Assembly: GCF_014650495.1 (NCBI RefSeq)
Contig: NZ_BMVB01000007.1
Span: 124,001-188,000, forward strand
DNA: 64,000 nucleotides
Direction: 5' to 3'
From: Streptomyces cinnamoneus
Lineage (GTDB): Bacteria; Actinomycetota; Actinomycetes; Streptomycetales; Streptomycetaceae
Position numbers and translations under genes: made by a program. The notes below the pieces were generated by a model that was not told the DNA's origin, did not search any database, and saw nothing but the letters and a program-made list of their open reading frames with translations. This document shows, piece by piece, positions 28,185 to 40,041 of the stretch; within the stretch, counting starts at the first letter, position 1, and every line of letters begins with the position of its first letter.

Positions 28185-30812
28185 GTGAAGGCCATTCGTC
28201 GATTCAGCGTGCGTCCCGTCCTTCCGGAGCCCCTACGACCGCTCAGTGAACTGGCGCGCAACCTGCGCTGGTCCTGGCACCCCGAGACCCGCGAACTGTT
28301 CCAGTCCGTCGACCCCGAGGGGTGGCGGGCCGCCGGCGGCGACCCGCTGCGGCTGCTGGGTTCCGTGTCCGCCACCCGGCTGGCCGCACTCGCCGAGGAC
28401 CGCCGCTTCCGGCGGCGGCTCGCGGCGGCCTCCGACGATCTGCACGACTATGTGACCGGCCGCCGCTGGTACCAGGAACAGCCCCCCGGGCTGCCGGCGG
28501 CCGTCGCCTACTTCTCGCCCGAGTTCGGCATCACCGCCGCCCTGCCGCAGTACAGCGGCGGCCTCGGCATCCTCGCCGGCGACCACCTCAAGTCCGCCAG
28601 CGACCTGGGCGTTCCCCTCATCGGCGTCGGACTGCTCTACCGGCACGGCTATTTCCGGCAGTCCCTCTCCCGCGAGGGCTGGCAGCAGGAGCACTACCCC
28701 CTGCTCGATCCCAACGAGCTCCCGCTGGCCATGCTCCGCGAGCCCGACGGCACCCCGAGCAGCGTCACCCTCGCCCTGCCCGGCGGCCGCACCCTGCGGG
28801 CGTACATCTGGAAGGCCCAGGTCGGCAGGGTGCCGCTGCTGCTCCTCGATTCCGACGTGGAGGACAACGGCCCGGGCGAGCGCGACGTCACCGACCGGCT
28901 CTACGGCGGCGGCAGCGAGCACCGCCTGCTGCAGGAGATGCTGCTGGGCATCGGCGGGGTGCGCGCGGTCCGCACGTACTGCCGGCTGACGGGGCACGCC
29001 GAGCCCGAGGTCTTCCACACCAACGAGGGCCACGCCGGCTTCCTCGGCCTCGAACGCATCCGCGAACTGGTCGAGGTGGGCGCCGACTTCGACGCCGCCC
29101 TGGAGTGCGTGCGCGCCGGCGCGGTCTTCACCACCCACACGCCCGTCCCCGCCGGCATCGACCGCTTCGAGGCGGACCTGGTGGCCCGGCACTTCGGCGA
29201 GGACGGCGAGCTGCCAGGCATCGACGCCGGGCGCGTCCTCGCCCTCGGCCGGGAGGACTACCCCGGCGGTGAGGACGGCCTGTTCAACATGGCCGTCATG
29301 GGCCTGCGCCTGGCCCAGCGCGCCAACGGCGTCTCCACCCTCCACGGCCAGGTCAGCCGGGAGATGTTCGCCGGCCTGTGGCCGGGCTTCGACGCGGAGG
29401 AGGTGCCCATCACCTCCGTCACCAACGGCGTCCACGCCCCCACCTGGGTGGCCCCCGAGGTCCTCCGGCTGGGCGCCCGGCAGATCGGCATCGCCCGGGC
29501 CGAGGACGCCCTGACCGTCGGCGGCTCCGAGCGCTGGGACTCCGTCGCCGACATCCCGGACGCCGACATCTGGGAGCTGCGCCGCACCCTGCGCGAGCAG
29601 CTGGTGGAGGAGGTGCGCGAGCGGCTGCGCGCCTCCTGGCGGGCGCGCGGCGCCGGCACGGCCGAGCTGGGCTGGATCGACGGGGTGCTCGACCCCGACG
29701 TGCTCACCATCGGCTTCGCCCGGCGCGTGCCCTCCTACAAGCGCCTGACGCTGATGCTGCGCGACCGCGAGCGGCTGACGGAGCTGCTGCTCCACCCCGA
29801 GCGGCCGATCCAGATCGTGGTGGCAGGCAAGGCCCACCCGGCGGACGACAGCGGCAAGCGGCTGGTCCAGGAGCTCGTCCGCTTCGCCGACGACCCGCGG
29901 GTGCGCCACCGCATCGTCTTCCTGCCCGACTACGGCATGGCGATGGCCCAGAAGCTCTACCCCGGCTGCGACGTGTGGCTGAACAACCCGCTGCGGCCGC
30001 TGGAGGCGTGCGGCACCTCGGGGATGAAGGCCGCGCTCAACGGCTGTCTGAACCTCTCCGTCCTCGACGGCTGGTGGGACGAGTGGTACGAGCCGGACTT
30101 CGGCTGGGCCATCCCCACCGCCGACGGCGCGGCCATGGACGAGGACCGCCGCGACGACCTGGAGGCCACGGCGCTGTACGACCTGCTGGCCCAGCGGGTG
30201 GCGCCGCGCTTCTACGACCGGGGCGCGGGCGGGCTGCCGGGCCGCTGGATCGAGATGGTCCGCCGGACGCTGGCCACGCTCGGGCCCAAGGTGCTCGCCG
30301 GGCGCATGGTCCGCGAGTACGTCGAGCGGCTGTACGGGCCCGCCGCCGAGGCGCAGCGCGCCCTGGACCCGACGGCGGCCCGGGAGCTGGCCGCGTGGAA
30401 GGCGCGGGTGCGGGCGGCCTGGCCGGCCGTGGCCGTGGACCACGTGGAGGCGGTCTCGGACGGGCCGCTGAACGGGACGGCCGAGCTGGGCTCCACGGTG
30501 TCGCTGCGGGTGAGCGTGACGCTGGGCGAGCTGGAGCCCTCGGACGTCGAGGTGCAGGCCGTCGCCGGGCGGGTGGACGAGGCGGACCGGCTGACGCGCA
30601 CGGTCGCCTTCCCGCTCAAGGCGACCGGCGCCCCGGGCCTGGACGGGCGGCGGCTCTACGAGGGCCCGCTCACCCTGGACCGCACGGGCCCCTTCGGCTA
30701 CACCGTCCGCATCCTGCCCGCGCACCGGCTGCTGGCCGACGGCGCGGAGCCGGGACTGGTGGCGGTGCCCTCGGAGGCGACGGGGGAGGCGGCGGGCGTG
30801 CTCATGCGCTGA
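28185..30812 (+). CDS. glgP: Alpha-glucan (glycogen) phosphorylase
   Basis: 875-residue GT35 enzyme that removes terminal glucose from alpha-1,4 glucan as glucose-1-phosphate using pyridoxal phosphate. The cofactor lysine lies in CGTSGMKAALNG; other family segments are FHTNEGHAGFL, VFTTHTPVPAGIDRF and IQIVVAGKAHPAD. It belongs to the shorter-headed bacterial/archaeal subfamily, with a C-terminal beta-domain. The start is GTG 28185 (VKAIRRFSVRP), which matches the recalled streptomycete N-terminus; the frame upstream is not protein-like. It is divergent from the XRE regulator and next to the GlgE operon, so synthesis and breakdown genes are paired. It ends at a 14-bp-stem terminator. Confidence 0.95.
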   Translation: MKAIRRFSVRPVLPEPLRPLSELARNLRWSWHPETRELFQSVDPEGWRAAGGDPLRLLGSVSATRLAALAEDRRFRRRLAAASDDLHDYVTGRRWYQEQPPGLPAAVAYFSPEFGITAALPQYSGGLGILAGDHLKSASDLGVPLIGVGLLYRHGYFRQSLSREGWQQEHYPLLDPNELPLAMLREPDGTPSSVTLALPGGRTLRAYIWKAQVGRVPLLLLDSDVEDNGPGERDVTDRLYGGGSEHRLLQEMLLGIGGVRAVRTYCRLTGHAEPEVFHTNEGHAGFLGLERIRELVEVGADFDAALECVRAGAVFTTHTPVPAGIDRFEADLVARHFGEDGELPGIDAGRVLALGREDYPGGEDGLFNMAVMGLRLAQRANGVSTLHGQVSREMFAGLWPGFDAEEVPITSVTNGVHAPTWVAPEVLRLGARQIGIARAEDALTVGGSERWDSVADIPDADIWELRRTLREQLVEEVRERLRASWRARGAGTAELGWIDGVLDPDVLTIGFARRVPSYKRLTLMLRDRERLTELLLHPERPIQIVVAGKAHPADDSGKRLVQELVRFADDPRVRHRIVFLPDYGMAMAQKLYPGCDVWLNNPLRPLEACGTSGMKAALNGCLNLSVLDGWWDEWYEPDFGWAIPTADGAAMDEDRRDDLEATALYDLLAQRVAPRFYDRGAGGLPGRWIEMVRRTLATLGPKVLAGRMVREYVERLYGPAAEAQRALDPTAARELAAWKARVRAAWPAVAVDHVEAVSDGPLNGTAELGSTVSLRVSVTLGELEPSDVEVQAVAGRVDEADRLTRTVAFPLKATGAPGLDGRRLYEGPLTLDRTGPFGYTVRILPAHRLLADGAEPGLVAVPSEATGEAAGVLMR

Positions 30813-30849
30813 CGCGGACCGGGGCGGCGCGCCCCGCGCCCATGAAGGA

Positions 30850-30889
30850 GGCGCCGTCCGGGGGAGTCGTACTCACCCCGGACGGCGCC
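30850..30889. terminator. Bidirectional terminator between glgP and the M4 protease gene
   Basis: GGCGCCGTCCGGGG (30850-30863) is perfectly complementary to CCCCGGACGGCGCC (30876-30889), with a 12-base loop. It sits between the convergent ends of glgP and the protease gene. Confidence 0.85.
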
Positions 30890-30930
30890 CGGTTCACGCG
30901 GTGGTCGTGGTCACGGTGGACCGGACCGGG

Positions 30931-33216
30931 TCAGAAGCTGAGCTTCCAGCCGTTGACGGTGCCGTCGTCGTTGGCGTAGACGTCCTGGACCTGGAGCTTC
31001 CAGGTGCCCGTCGCCGAGACGCCGGAGGCGTCCACGGTGTAGGTCTCCTTGACGTCCTCGGCGGAGTCCCACGCGTCGGAGCCCTTGAGGTTCCACGTCT
31101 TGCCGTCGGGGGCGACCAGGTCGATCTTGAGGTCACCGCGGTAGGTGTGCGTGATGTCCACGTCCACCTTCAGCGCCGAGGAACCGTTTCCGCTGCGGGT
31201 CACCACGATCGGCGAGGTGACGGCCGAGCCGGCGTCCGGGATGGCCACCGGGGTGGTGTTCTCGAAGACGCTGCCGCCGCCCGTGGTGTTCACGGTCCAC
31301 TTGAAGGAGGCGGTGCCGGTCTTGCCGCCGGAGTCCTTGACCGTGACCGTCACGTTGCTGGTGCCGGTGGCGGTCGGGGTGCCGGTGATCAGGCCGGTCG
31401 AGGCGTTGATGGACAGCCCGGCGGGCAGGCCCGTGGCCGCGTAGGTCAGGGAGCCGGTGGTGGAGCTCGACGCCTTGATCTGCAGGGAGACGGCGGTGTT
31501 CACGATCGAGGTCTGGTCGCCGGGGCTGGTGACCGAGACGCCGCTGGACAGGCGGCTGCCGACGTTGATGGCCGCCCAGGCGTTGGCCGTGTTGTTGTAC
31601 GTCTCGCTGCCCACGCCGAAGAGCTCGCCGGCGGCCCACAGGGTCGCGTCGCGCGCGCCCGCGTAGTTGGTGTTGGACTGCATGCGCTGGGTCAGCGCCT
31701 TGAACCAGATCTTGGCGGCGTTGTCCCGCCCGATGCCCGTCACCGGCTGGCCGTCGGAGGTCGGGGAGTCGTACTTGACGTTGTTGATCTCCTTGGCGCC
31801 GCTGCCCTCGGAGGCCAGGTAGAACCAGTGGTTGGCCGGGCCCGACGAGTAGTGCACGTCGATGCCGCCGAGGCCGGAGTACCAGGAGTCCTTCGACCGG
31901 CTGTCCTTGCTGGGCTTGTCCATGTAGCGCAGCGGGGTGCCGTTGCCGTTGATGTCGATCTTCTCGCCGACCAGGTAGTCGCCGGGGTCGCTGGGGTTGT
32001 TGGCCCAGAACTCCACGGCCGCGGCGAAGATGTCGGACGTCGCCTCGTTGAGGCCGCCGGACTCGCCGGAGTAGGTGAGGTTGGCGGTGGCCGAGGTGAC
32101 GCCGTGGGTCATCTCGTGGGCGGCCACGTCGATCGACGTCAGCGGCTTGGCGTTGCCGGTGCCGTCGCCGTAGGTCATGCAGAAGCACTGGTCGGACCAG
32201 AAGGCGTTGACGTAGTTGTTGCCGTAGTGGACCCGGCTGTACGCGCCCTTGCCGTCGCCCTTGATGCCGCTGCGGCCGTGCACGTTCTTGTAGTAGTCCC
32301 AGGTGAGCTGGGCGCCGTAGTGCGCGTCGACGCCGGCCGTGGCCGCGTCGCCGGTGGAGCCGTTGCCCCAGACGTCGTCGGCGTCGGTGAAGAGCGTGCC
32401 GGTGCCGGAGGAGCCGCGGTTGAGGTTGTAGGTCTTGTGACCGCCGCGGGTGGCGTCGTTGAGCTGGTACGAGCCGCTCGACCCCGAGGTGCCGATGGTG
32501 ACCTTGCCGCTGTACTGGCTGTTGCCGGTGCCCTGCTTGACGCCCTGGAACTCGAAGAGCTTCGCGCCGGTCCGGGCGTCGGTGATGACGTGCAGCTCGT
32601 TGGGCGTGCCGTCGTGCTGCAGGCCGCCGACGACGGTCTCGTAGGCCAGGACGGGTGTGCCGTTCGCGGCCCAGATCACCTTGCGCGGCGCCCGGTCGGC
32701 CTTGGTGGCCTTGGAGCCCTTGGCGGCCGCGGCCTTGAGGGCGTCCTTCTCGGCGGTGGCGGCCGCGAACGACGGGGTGGTCGTCGCCACCGCCATCCGC
32801 GCCTTGGTCGCCTTGGCGACGCTCTTGAGGCTGCCGCCCTTGGTCGCGTCGACCACGAGGTCGCCGCCGAGCACGGGCAGGCCGTCGTAGGTGCGCTCGT
32901 AGCGGGTGTGCACGGTGCCGTTGACGTCCTTGCTGACGTCGCGGACGACCAGCTGTTCCTTGGCGCCGAGGCCGAGCGTCTTCGCGGTGTCCGCCTTGGT
33001 GGCGTTCGCCTCGCGTATGAGCTCGGCGCGCTGGGAGGGGGACAGCTTGGCGGGCAGGGCCCCGGGGTCGGCCTTGGCGAGGAGCGGCCGGCCGGCGGCG
33101 GTCGTGTCGTCCGGGCGGGCGCTGGCGGTGCCGGACTGCGTGCCGACGGCGAGCATCGCCGTCACGGCGACGAGCGCGCCGGTGGCGACGGCGCGGCGAT
33201 GGGGGGTGGGTCTCAC
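30931..33216 (-). CDS. Secreted M4 (thermolysin-family) metalloprotease with P domain
   Basis: 761-residue secreted zinc endopeptidase. A signal peptide (about 1-35) is followed by an FTP/PepSY-type propeptide (about 45-230), the M4 catalytic domain with zinc ligands H367 and H371 in HEMTH and E391 in GGLNEATSD, a putative-Ig repeat (GLPAGLSINASTGLITGTPT) and a C-terminal proprotein-convertase P domain (THTYRGDLKIDLVAPDG). The start is the GTG at 33216, because GAAGGAG lies just upstream; the ATG at 33243 would put that site inside the gene. Such enzymes feed on extracellular protein and often need propeptide removal. It sits between glgP and glgX, with no evident link to glucan metabolism. 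Confidence 0.94.
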   Translation of the reverse strand: MRPTPHRRAVATGALVAVTAMLAVGTQSGTASARPDDTTAAGRPLLAKADPGALPAKLSPSQRAELIREANATKADTAKTLGLGAKEQLVVRDVSKDVNGTVHTRYERTYDGLPVLGGDLVVDATKGGSLKSVAKATKARMAVATTTPSFAAATAEKDALKAAAAKGSKATKADRAPRKVIWAANGTPVLAYETVVGGLQHDGTPNELHVITDARTGAKLFEFQGVKQGTGNSQYSGKVTIGTSGSSGSYQLNDATRGGHKTYNLNRGSSGTGTLFTDADDVWGNGSTGDAATAGVDAHYGAQLTWDYYKNVHGRSGIKGDGKGAYSRVHYGNNYVNAFWSDQCFCMTYGDGTGNAKPLTSIDVAAHEMTHGVTSATANLTYSGESGGLNEATSDIFAAAVEFWANNPSDPGDYLVGEKIDINGNGTPLRYMDKPSKDSRSKDSWYSGLGGIDVHYSSGPANHWFYLASEGSGAKEINNVKYDSPTSDGQPVTGIGRDNAAKIWFKALTQRMQSNTNYAGARDATLWAAGELFGVGSETYNNTANAWAAINVGSRLSSGVSVTSPGDQTSIVNTAVSLQIKASSSTTGSLTYAATGLPAGLSINASTGLITGTPTATGTSNVTVTVKDSGGKTGTASFKWTVNTTGGGSVFENTTPVAIPDAGSAVTSPIVVTRSGNGSSALKVDVDITHTYRGDLKIDLVAPDGKTWNLKGSDAWDSAEDVKETYTVDASGVSATGTWKLQVQDVYANDDGTVNGWKLSF

Positions 33217-33478
33217 TCTGACTCCTTCTGCGGTGGCCACCATGAGGTGGGTGTGGCCGGTGGAGACCGGGTGGCGAGCTGGCCGCCCGGGCAGAGCACG
33301 GCAGAACATGATGGAGAAAGGGGGGAAACGAGCTGTTCGCCCGGCCTGGGTGAGGGGGAAGGGTGGGGGGCCTCCGAGCCGGTCGAGGTGAGTCGAGGTG
33401 AAGAGTCCCACCGCCGTGCCGCAGGTGTCAGGAGCGCGTCAACAAGTTGGCCGGAAACTGTCCGTTGGCCAAAGATCC

Positions 33479-33493
33479 ATGTCCGTATAACGG
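33479..33493. repeat. 15-bp dispersed element, copy 1 (possible operator)
   Basis: ATGTCCGTATAACGG occurs here and again at 49441-49455. Its core CCGT-ATA-ACGG is an inverted repeat, as expected for a dimeric regulator site. Here it lies about 260 bases upstream of the protease start. Confidence 0.5.
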
Positions 33494-33628
33494 GCGCCCC
33501 GGCCGGCCCGTTGCGCGCGGCCCCCCGCAGGTCAGCCGAGCACGCGGCGGCCGTGACGCACGGGGCCGGAGCGATTGCCTCCACCGCACGGCCGTCGGCC
33601 ACCGCCGACCGCCCGCCGGGGCTCCGCA

Positions 33629-33664
33629 CGGCCGGCGGCCGGTGCCCCGGGGGGCCGCCGGCCG
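33629..33664 (-). terminator. glgX terminator hairpin
   Basis: CGGCCGGCGGCC (33629-33640) pairs perfectly with GGCCGCCGGCCG (33653-33664) around a 12-base loop, starting four bases after the glgX stop on the minus strand. Confidence 0.7.
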
Positions 33665-33668
33665 CCGC

Positions 33669-36035
<2,367 letters not shown>

Positions 36036-36218
36036 GTGTTCGCCTCCGGCGGCTCTCGGGTAGCGCGCCGGGCACCCGGCGTCCCGGGGCCGGGTGTCTG
36101 GCGATGATGTCCTTCTCCCCGTTCTTCCCAGATCCAGGCATGCGCTCACACGTGTGATCGGGCGCAGCAAGCGAGTGCAGCCACGTTTCCCGCGGCGGGG
36201 CGCGTCGTTGGGCCCGGT

Positions 36219-37430
36219 GTGACACTTGCCCTCACGCGCGCGGTACGGGGACTGGCCCTGACGGCGTTGCTGGCCGCGCTCGCCGGGTGCGCCACCGTCG
36301 CGCCGCGGACCACGCTCACGGACGACGCACGCCCGGTGTCGGCGAGCGAGCTCATCCACGTCAGCCCCCGGGACCGGGCGGGCGGCGTGCCGCCGACGGA
36401 ACGGCTGGAGGTGCGGGCGCCGCAGGGCCGGCTGGAACGGGTGCGGGTCACCGAGCTCCGCGAGGGCGTGCCGCACACCGTCGAGGGCCGGATCTCCTCC
36501 GACGCGCACAGCTGGCGCCCCGCCGCGGCCGGCCCGCTGGACCTCGGCGCGCGCTACGCCGTCGACGTGGTCGCGCGGGACGCCTCCGGCCGCCGGACGG
36601 TCCGTCACACCGACTTCGCCACCTACGTCCCCGAGCACCGGGTCATCGGCCACTTCACGCCCGAGCCGCAGACCACCGTGGGCACCGGGATGATCGTTTC
36701 CTTCGGCTTCAGCCGTCCGGTCACCGACCGCGCGGCCGTCGAGCGCGCCATCCGCGTGACCGCCCGCCCGGCCACCGAGATCGCGGGCCACTGGTTCGGG
36801 CCCATGCGCCTGGACTTCCGCCCGCGCACCTACTGGCGGCCCGGCACCCGGGTCACGATGGAGCTGAGGCTGCGGGACGTGCGGGCCGCCGAGGGGGTGT
36901 ACGGCGTCCAGCGCAAGACCGTCGGCTTCACCGTGGGCCGCAGCCAGTTCAGCCGGGTGGACGCGGCCGGGCACACCATGGACGTGGTGCGCGACGGCCG
37001 GCCGCTGGCCAGCCTGCCCATCACGGCGGGCGGCAACGGCAACGACACGTACAACGGCAAGATGGTGATCAGCGAGAAGCACCCGATGACCCGGATGAAC
37101 GGGGACACGGTGGGCTTCGGCGGCGAGTACGACATTTCGGACGTGCCGCATGCGATGCGGCTGACCGGCTCGGGAACGTTCCTGCACGGCAACTACTGGG
37201 CCGCACCCGACGCCTTCGGCGCCCTGAACACCAGTCACGGCTGCATCGGCCTCCCGGACGAGCGCGGCGGCAGCCCGAAGAGCCCGGCGGGCTGGTTCTA
37301 CGACCAGTCCCTGGTGGGCGACGTGGTGGAGGTCGTCGGATCCCGGGAGCGGGTGGTTGCGCCGGACAACGGACTGGGCGGCTGGAACCTCTCCTGGCAG
37401 CAGTGGCGGGCCGGCTCGGCGCTCGGCTGA
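36219..37430 (+). CDS. L,D-transpeptidase lipoprotein (copy 1)
   Basis: 403-residue exported lipoprotein that cross-links peptidoglycan through 3-3 bonds or related reactions. Signal sequence ends in the lipobox LAGC (cysteine about residue 25). Two Ig-like domains (about 50-260) precede the YkuD catalytic domain (about 260-380), with the nucleophile in SHGCIGL and the upstream histidine in HGNYWA. The start is a GTG at 36219 directly followed by a good signal peptide. The architecture matches actinobacterial Ldt enzymes such as LdtMt2. It is divergent from glgX and followed after 242 bases by a paralogue with the same domain order; sequence identity looks high in the catalytic part. Confidence 0.93.
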   Translation: MTLALTRAVRGLALTALLAALAGCATVAPRTTLTDDARPVSASELIHVSPRDRAGGVPPTERLEVRAPQGRLERVRVTELREGVPHTVEGRISSDAHSWRPAAAGPLDLGARYAVDVVARDASGRRTVRHTDFATYVPEHRVIGHFTPEPQTTVGTGMIVSFGFSRPVTDRAAVERAIRVTARPATEIAGHWFGPMRLDFRPRTYWRPGTRVTMELRLRDVRAAEGVYGVQRKTVGFTVGRSQFSRVDAAGHTMDVVRDGRPLASLPITAGGNGNDTYNGKMVISEKHPMTRMNGDTVGFGGEYDISDVPHAMRLTGSGTFLHGNYWAAPDAFGALNTSHGCIGLPDERGGSPKSPAGWFYDQSLVGDVVEVVGSRERVVAPDNGLGGWNLSWQQWRAGSALG

Positions 37431-37672
37431 GGCACCCCTGCGGACCCGGCGTCAGGTAACGGTTTGACCTGGCTGGAATCTGCCGCTTCACTTCGGTCAC
37501 CGCCTTCACCACAGGCGCACGGTTCGTATCACCGCTCCCATTTGGGACTGAACGGTGACATTCACGAGAGTCAGCGTTGTCGGTGGCGTGTGGTTATCTA
37601 TCGACAAGCGCGCCTGTTCGCGCTCAGGGGGCGCCGCGTGGCCGCGGGCCGTGCGAGGGGAGACGATCCGTT

Positions 37673-38902
37673 GTGAACGTGCAGCCGATACCGAGGAGCC
37701 GCGGGCGCCGTGCCGGCCTGTCCGCCGTGGTGCTCGCGGGCGTGCTGACGCTGGTCAGCGCCTGTGACGGCGGTGGCAGCGGCAACAAGAGCGACAAGCC
37801 GGCCGACGGCCCCTCGCAGGCGGTCGTGAACATCCTGCCCAAGGACGGCTCGGGCGACGTCGCGACCAGCGGCGCGCTCAAGGTGACGGCGGAGCAGGGC
37901 AGCCTGACGTCCGTGAAGGTCGCCGACGCCAAGGGCAACGCGATCGACGGCAAGATAACCAACGGTGGCGCGGCCTGGGAGCCGTCCAGCCACCTCGCGG
38001 CCTCCACGAAGTACACCGTGGACGCGATTGCCAAGGACAAGAAGGGGCGTACGTCCGCAAAGCACGCGGCGTTCACCACCCTCACCCCGCAGAACACGTT
38101 CGTCGGCTACTTCACGCCGGAGGACGGCAGCACCGTCGGCGTGGGAATGCCCGTTTCGATCAATTTCAGCCGGGGCATCACCGACCCCAAGGCCGTCGAG
38201 CGCGCCATCAAGGTGACCGCCGAGCCGGCCGTGGAGGTCAAGGGCCACTGGTTCGGCAACGACCGCATCGACTTCCGCCCCGAGAAGTACTGGGCCGCCG
38301 GCACCAAGGTGACGGTCAACCTGAACCTCGACGGCGTCCAGGGCCGCGAGGGCGTCTACGGCTCGCAGACCAAGACCGTGAAGTTCACCGTCGGCCGCTC
38401 CCAGGTCAGCACGGTCGACGCCAAGAGCCACCAGATGACGGTCGAGCGGGACGGCAAGCTCCTCAAGACCGTCCCGATATCCGCCGGCCGCCCCGGCAAC
38501 TCCACGTACAACGGCCAGATGGTCATCAGCGAGAAGCACGACGTGACCCGCATGGACGGCCGCACGGTCGGCTTCGGCGGCGAGTACGACATCAAGGACG
38601 TGCCGCACGCGATGCGCCTGTCCACCTCCGGCACCTTCCTGCACGGCAACTACTGGTCCGGCTCCTCGACCTTCGGCTCGGAGAACGCCAGCCACGGCTG
38701 CGTCGGCCTGGAGGACGAGCGCGGCGGCGGCGACCCGAACACGCCCGCCGCGTGGTTCTACAACAACTCCCTCATCGGTGACGTCGTGGTCGTCAAGAAC
38801 TCCGACGACAAAACGATCCAGCCGGAGAACGGCCTCAACGGCTGGAACCTGCCGTGGTCCGAGTGGGGCAAGCCCGGCAAGGATGCCGGCAAGGACAGCT
38901 GA
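37673..38902 (+). CDS. L,D-transpeptidase lipoprotein (copy 2)
   Basis: 409-residue paralogue of the preceding gene. The signal peptide ends in the lipobox VSAC, followed by a Gly/Ser/Asp linker. Two Ig-like domains and a YkuD domain follow, with the catalytic SHGCVGL and HGNYWSG. Compared with copy 1 it is richer in lysine and asparagine. GTG 37673 was chosen (GAGGGGAGA upstream); the longer frame from 37577 lacks a signal-like start. In the 242-base gap before it no gene is visible. Members of this family contribute to beta-lactam tolerance; whether both copies are active is unknown. A 17-bp-stem terminator follows the stop. Confidence 0.93.
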   Translation: MNVQPIPRSRGRRAGLSAVVLAGVLTLVSACDGGGSGNKSDKPADGPSQAVVNILPKDGSGDVATSGALKVTAEQGSLTSVKVADAKGNAIDGKITNGGAAWEPSSHLAASTKYTVDAIAKDKKGRTSAKHAAFTTLTPQNTFVGYFTPEDGSTVGVGMPVSINFSRGITDPKAVERAIKVTAEPAVEVKGHWFGNDRIDFRPEKYWAAGTKVTVNLNLDGVQGREGVYGSQTKTVKFTVGRSQVSTVDAKSHQMTVERDGKLLKTVPISAGRPGNSTYNGQMVISEKHDVTRMDGRTVGFGGEYDIKDVPHAMRLSTSGTFLHGNYWSGSSTFGSENASHGCVGLEDERGGGDPNTPAAWFYNNSLIGDVVVVKNSDDKTIQPENGLNGWNLPWSEWGKPGKDAGKDS

Positions 38903-38927
38903 CGGCCCCCGCTCGTCTCCCGCCTTT

Positions 38928-38970
38928 CCCGCGGCCCGGTGCACTGTGACCAAGTGCACCGGGCCGCGGG
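38928..38970 (+). terminator. Strong terminator after the second L,D-transpeptidase
   Basis: A 17-base perfect stem: CCCGCGGCCCGGTGCAC (38928-38944) and its complement (38954-38970), loop of nine bases, 25 bases past the stop. Confidence 0.85.
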
Positions 38971-38996
38971 CCGTTAACGGGGGCTAACCTGCAGTC

Positions 38997-39764
38997 ATGA
39001 CTGTGCATCTTGAGGTAGCCGAAGGCGTCGGCACCGTCCGGCTGGACCGTCCGCCGATGAACGCACTGGACATCGCCACCCAGGACCGGATCCGGGAGCT
39101 CGCCGACGAGCTGACCCGCCGCGACGACGTCCGGGCCGTGGTCGTCTGGGGCGGGGAGAAGGTGTTCGCGGCCGGCGCGGACATCAAGGAGATGCGGAAC
39201 ATGGACCACGCCGCCATGGTGGCGCGGTCGCGCGGGCTGCAGGACTCCTTCACCGCCGTCGCGCGCATCCCCAAGCCCGTGGTCGCCGCCGTCACCGGCT
39301 ACGCCCTGGGCGGCGGCTGCGAGCTGGCGCTCTGCGCGGACTTCCGGATCGCGGCCGCCGACGCCAAGCTCGGCCAGCCCGAGATCCTGCTGGGCCTCAT
39401 CCCGGGCGCGGGCGGCACCCAGCGGCTGGCCCGCCTCGTCGGCCCGTCCAGGGCCAAGGACCTCATCTTCACGGGCCGTCAGGTCACGGCGGAGGAGGCG
39501 CTCGCCATCGGCCTCGTCGACCGGGTGGTCCCGGCGGCGGAGGTGTACGAGCAGGCGCACGCCTGGGCGGCCCGGCTCGCCGCCGGTCCCGCGATCGCGC
39601 TGCGCGCGGCCAAGGAGGCGGTGGACACCGGCCTCGAAACCGACATCGACACCGGGCTGGCCATCGAGCGCAACTGGTTCGCGGGGCTGTTCGCCACCGA
39701 GGACCGGGAGATCGGTATGCGCAGCTTCGTGGAGGACGGTCCCGGCAAGGCCAAGTTCGTCTGA
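38997..39764 (+). CDS. Enoyl-CoA hydratase/isomerase family protein
   Basis: 255-residue crotonase-fold enzyme, expected to hydrate or isomerise CoA thioesters in the cytoplasm. The oxyanion-hole segment (AGADIKEM) is present, and both catalytic glutamates of true enoyl-CoA hydratases are kept: one in [12 protein letters not shown] and one in [10 protein letters not shown], followed by [10 protein letters not shown]. Length fits the short crotonase family (about 255-260). The ATG at 38997 directly follows the terminator region, so the gene likely has its own promoter. The exact acyl-CoA substrate cannot be told; the two glutamates favour hydratase over isomerase. No other fatty acid oxidation gene is adjacent. 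Confidence 0.92.
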   Translation: MTVHLEVAEGVGTVRLDRPPMNALDIATQDRIRELADELTRRDDVRAVVVWGGEKVFAAGADIKEMRNMDHAAMVARSRGLQDSFTAVARIPKPVVAAVTGYALGGGCELALCADFRIAAADAKLGQPEILLGLIPGAGGTQRLARLVGPSRAKDLIFTGRQVTAEEALAIGLVDRVVPAAEVYEQAHAWAARLAAGPAIALRAAKEAVDTGLETDIDTGLAIERNWFAGLFATEDREIGMRSFVEDGPGKAKFV

Positions 39765-40041
39765 GCCGCGGGGTATTGCCCCGGAGCGCCCGGAAGGGTT
39801 CCCTCCGGGGGTTGCCACGTGTGGGGGAATTCCGCCGGGTGCACGCGACGCCGGGAACGGCCTGTCGCAGGGCACCCGGCGATCTCTCACGGGCCGGAGG
39901 TCGCCGCAGGTCAGCCCCCGTTTTCCGGGTGGACTACGGCCACTGGCATATGTCGCGGGAGGGCGCCGGAGCCTCACGCTCCGCTGCATCGAATCCCACC
40001 GTTCCCCTCCCTGACGGCTGGATGACGGCCATGATGGGGGC

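Larger units (their letters stand above)
33217..33668. other. Gap between the M4 protease gene and glgX
   Basis: 452 bases, no convincing gene. It should hold the protease promoter. Visible marks are a TTGGCCAA palindrome at 33465-33472 with a second GTTGGCC upstream, the 15-base sequence at 33479-33493 that recurs at 49441, and the glgX-side hairpin at 33629-33664. Confidence 0.5.

Noticed and set aside
37431..37672. A promoter with TTGACC near 37466
   Set aside because: The matching -10 position (TTCACT) is weak, so I do not list it.
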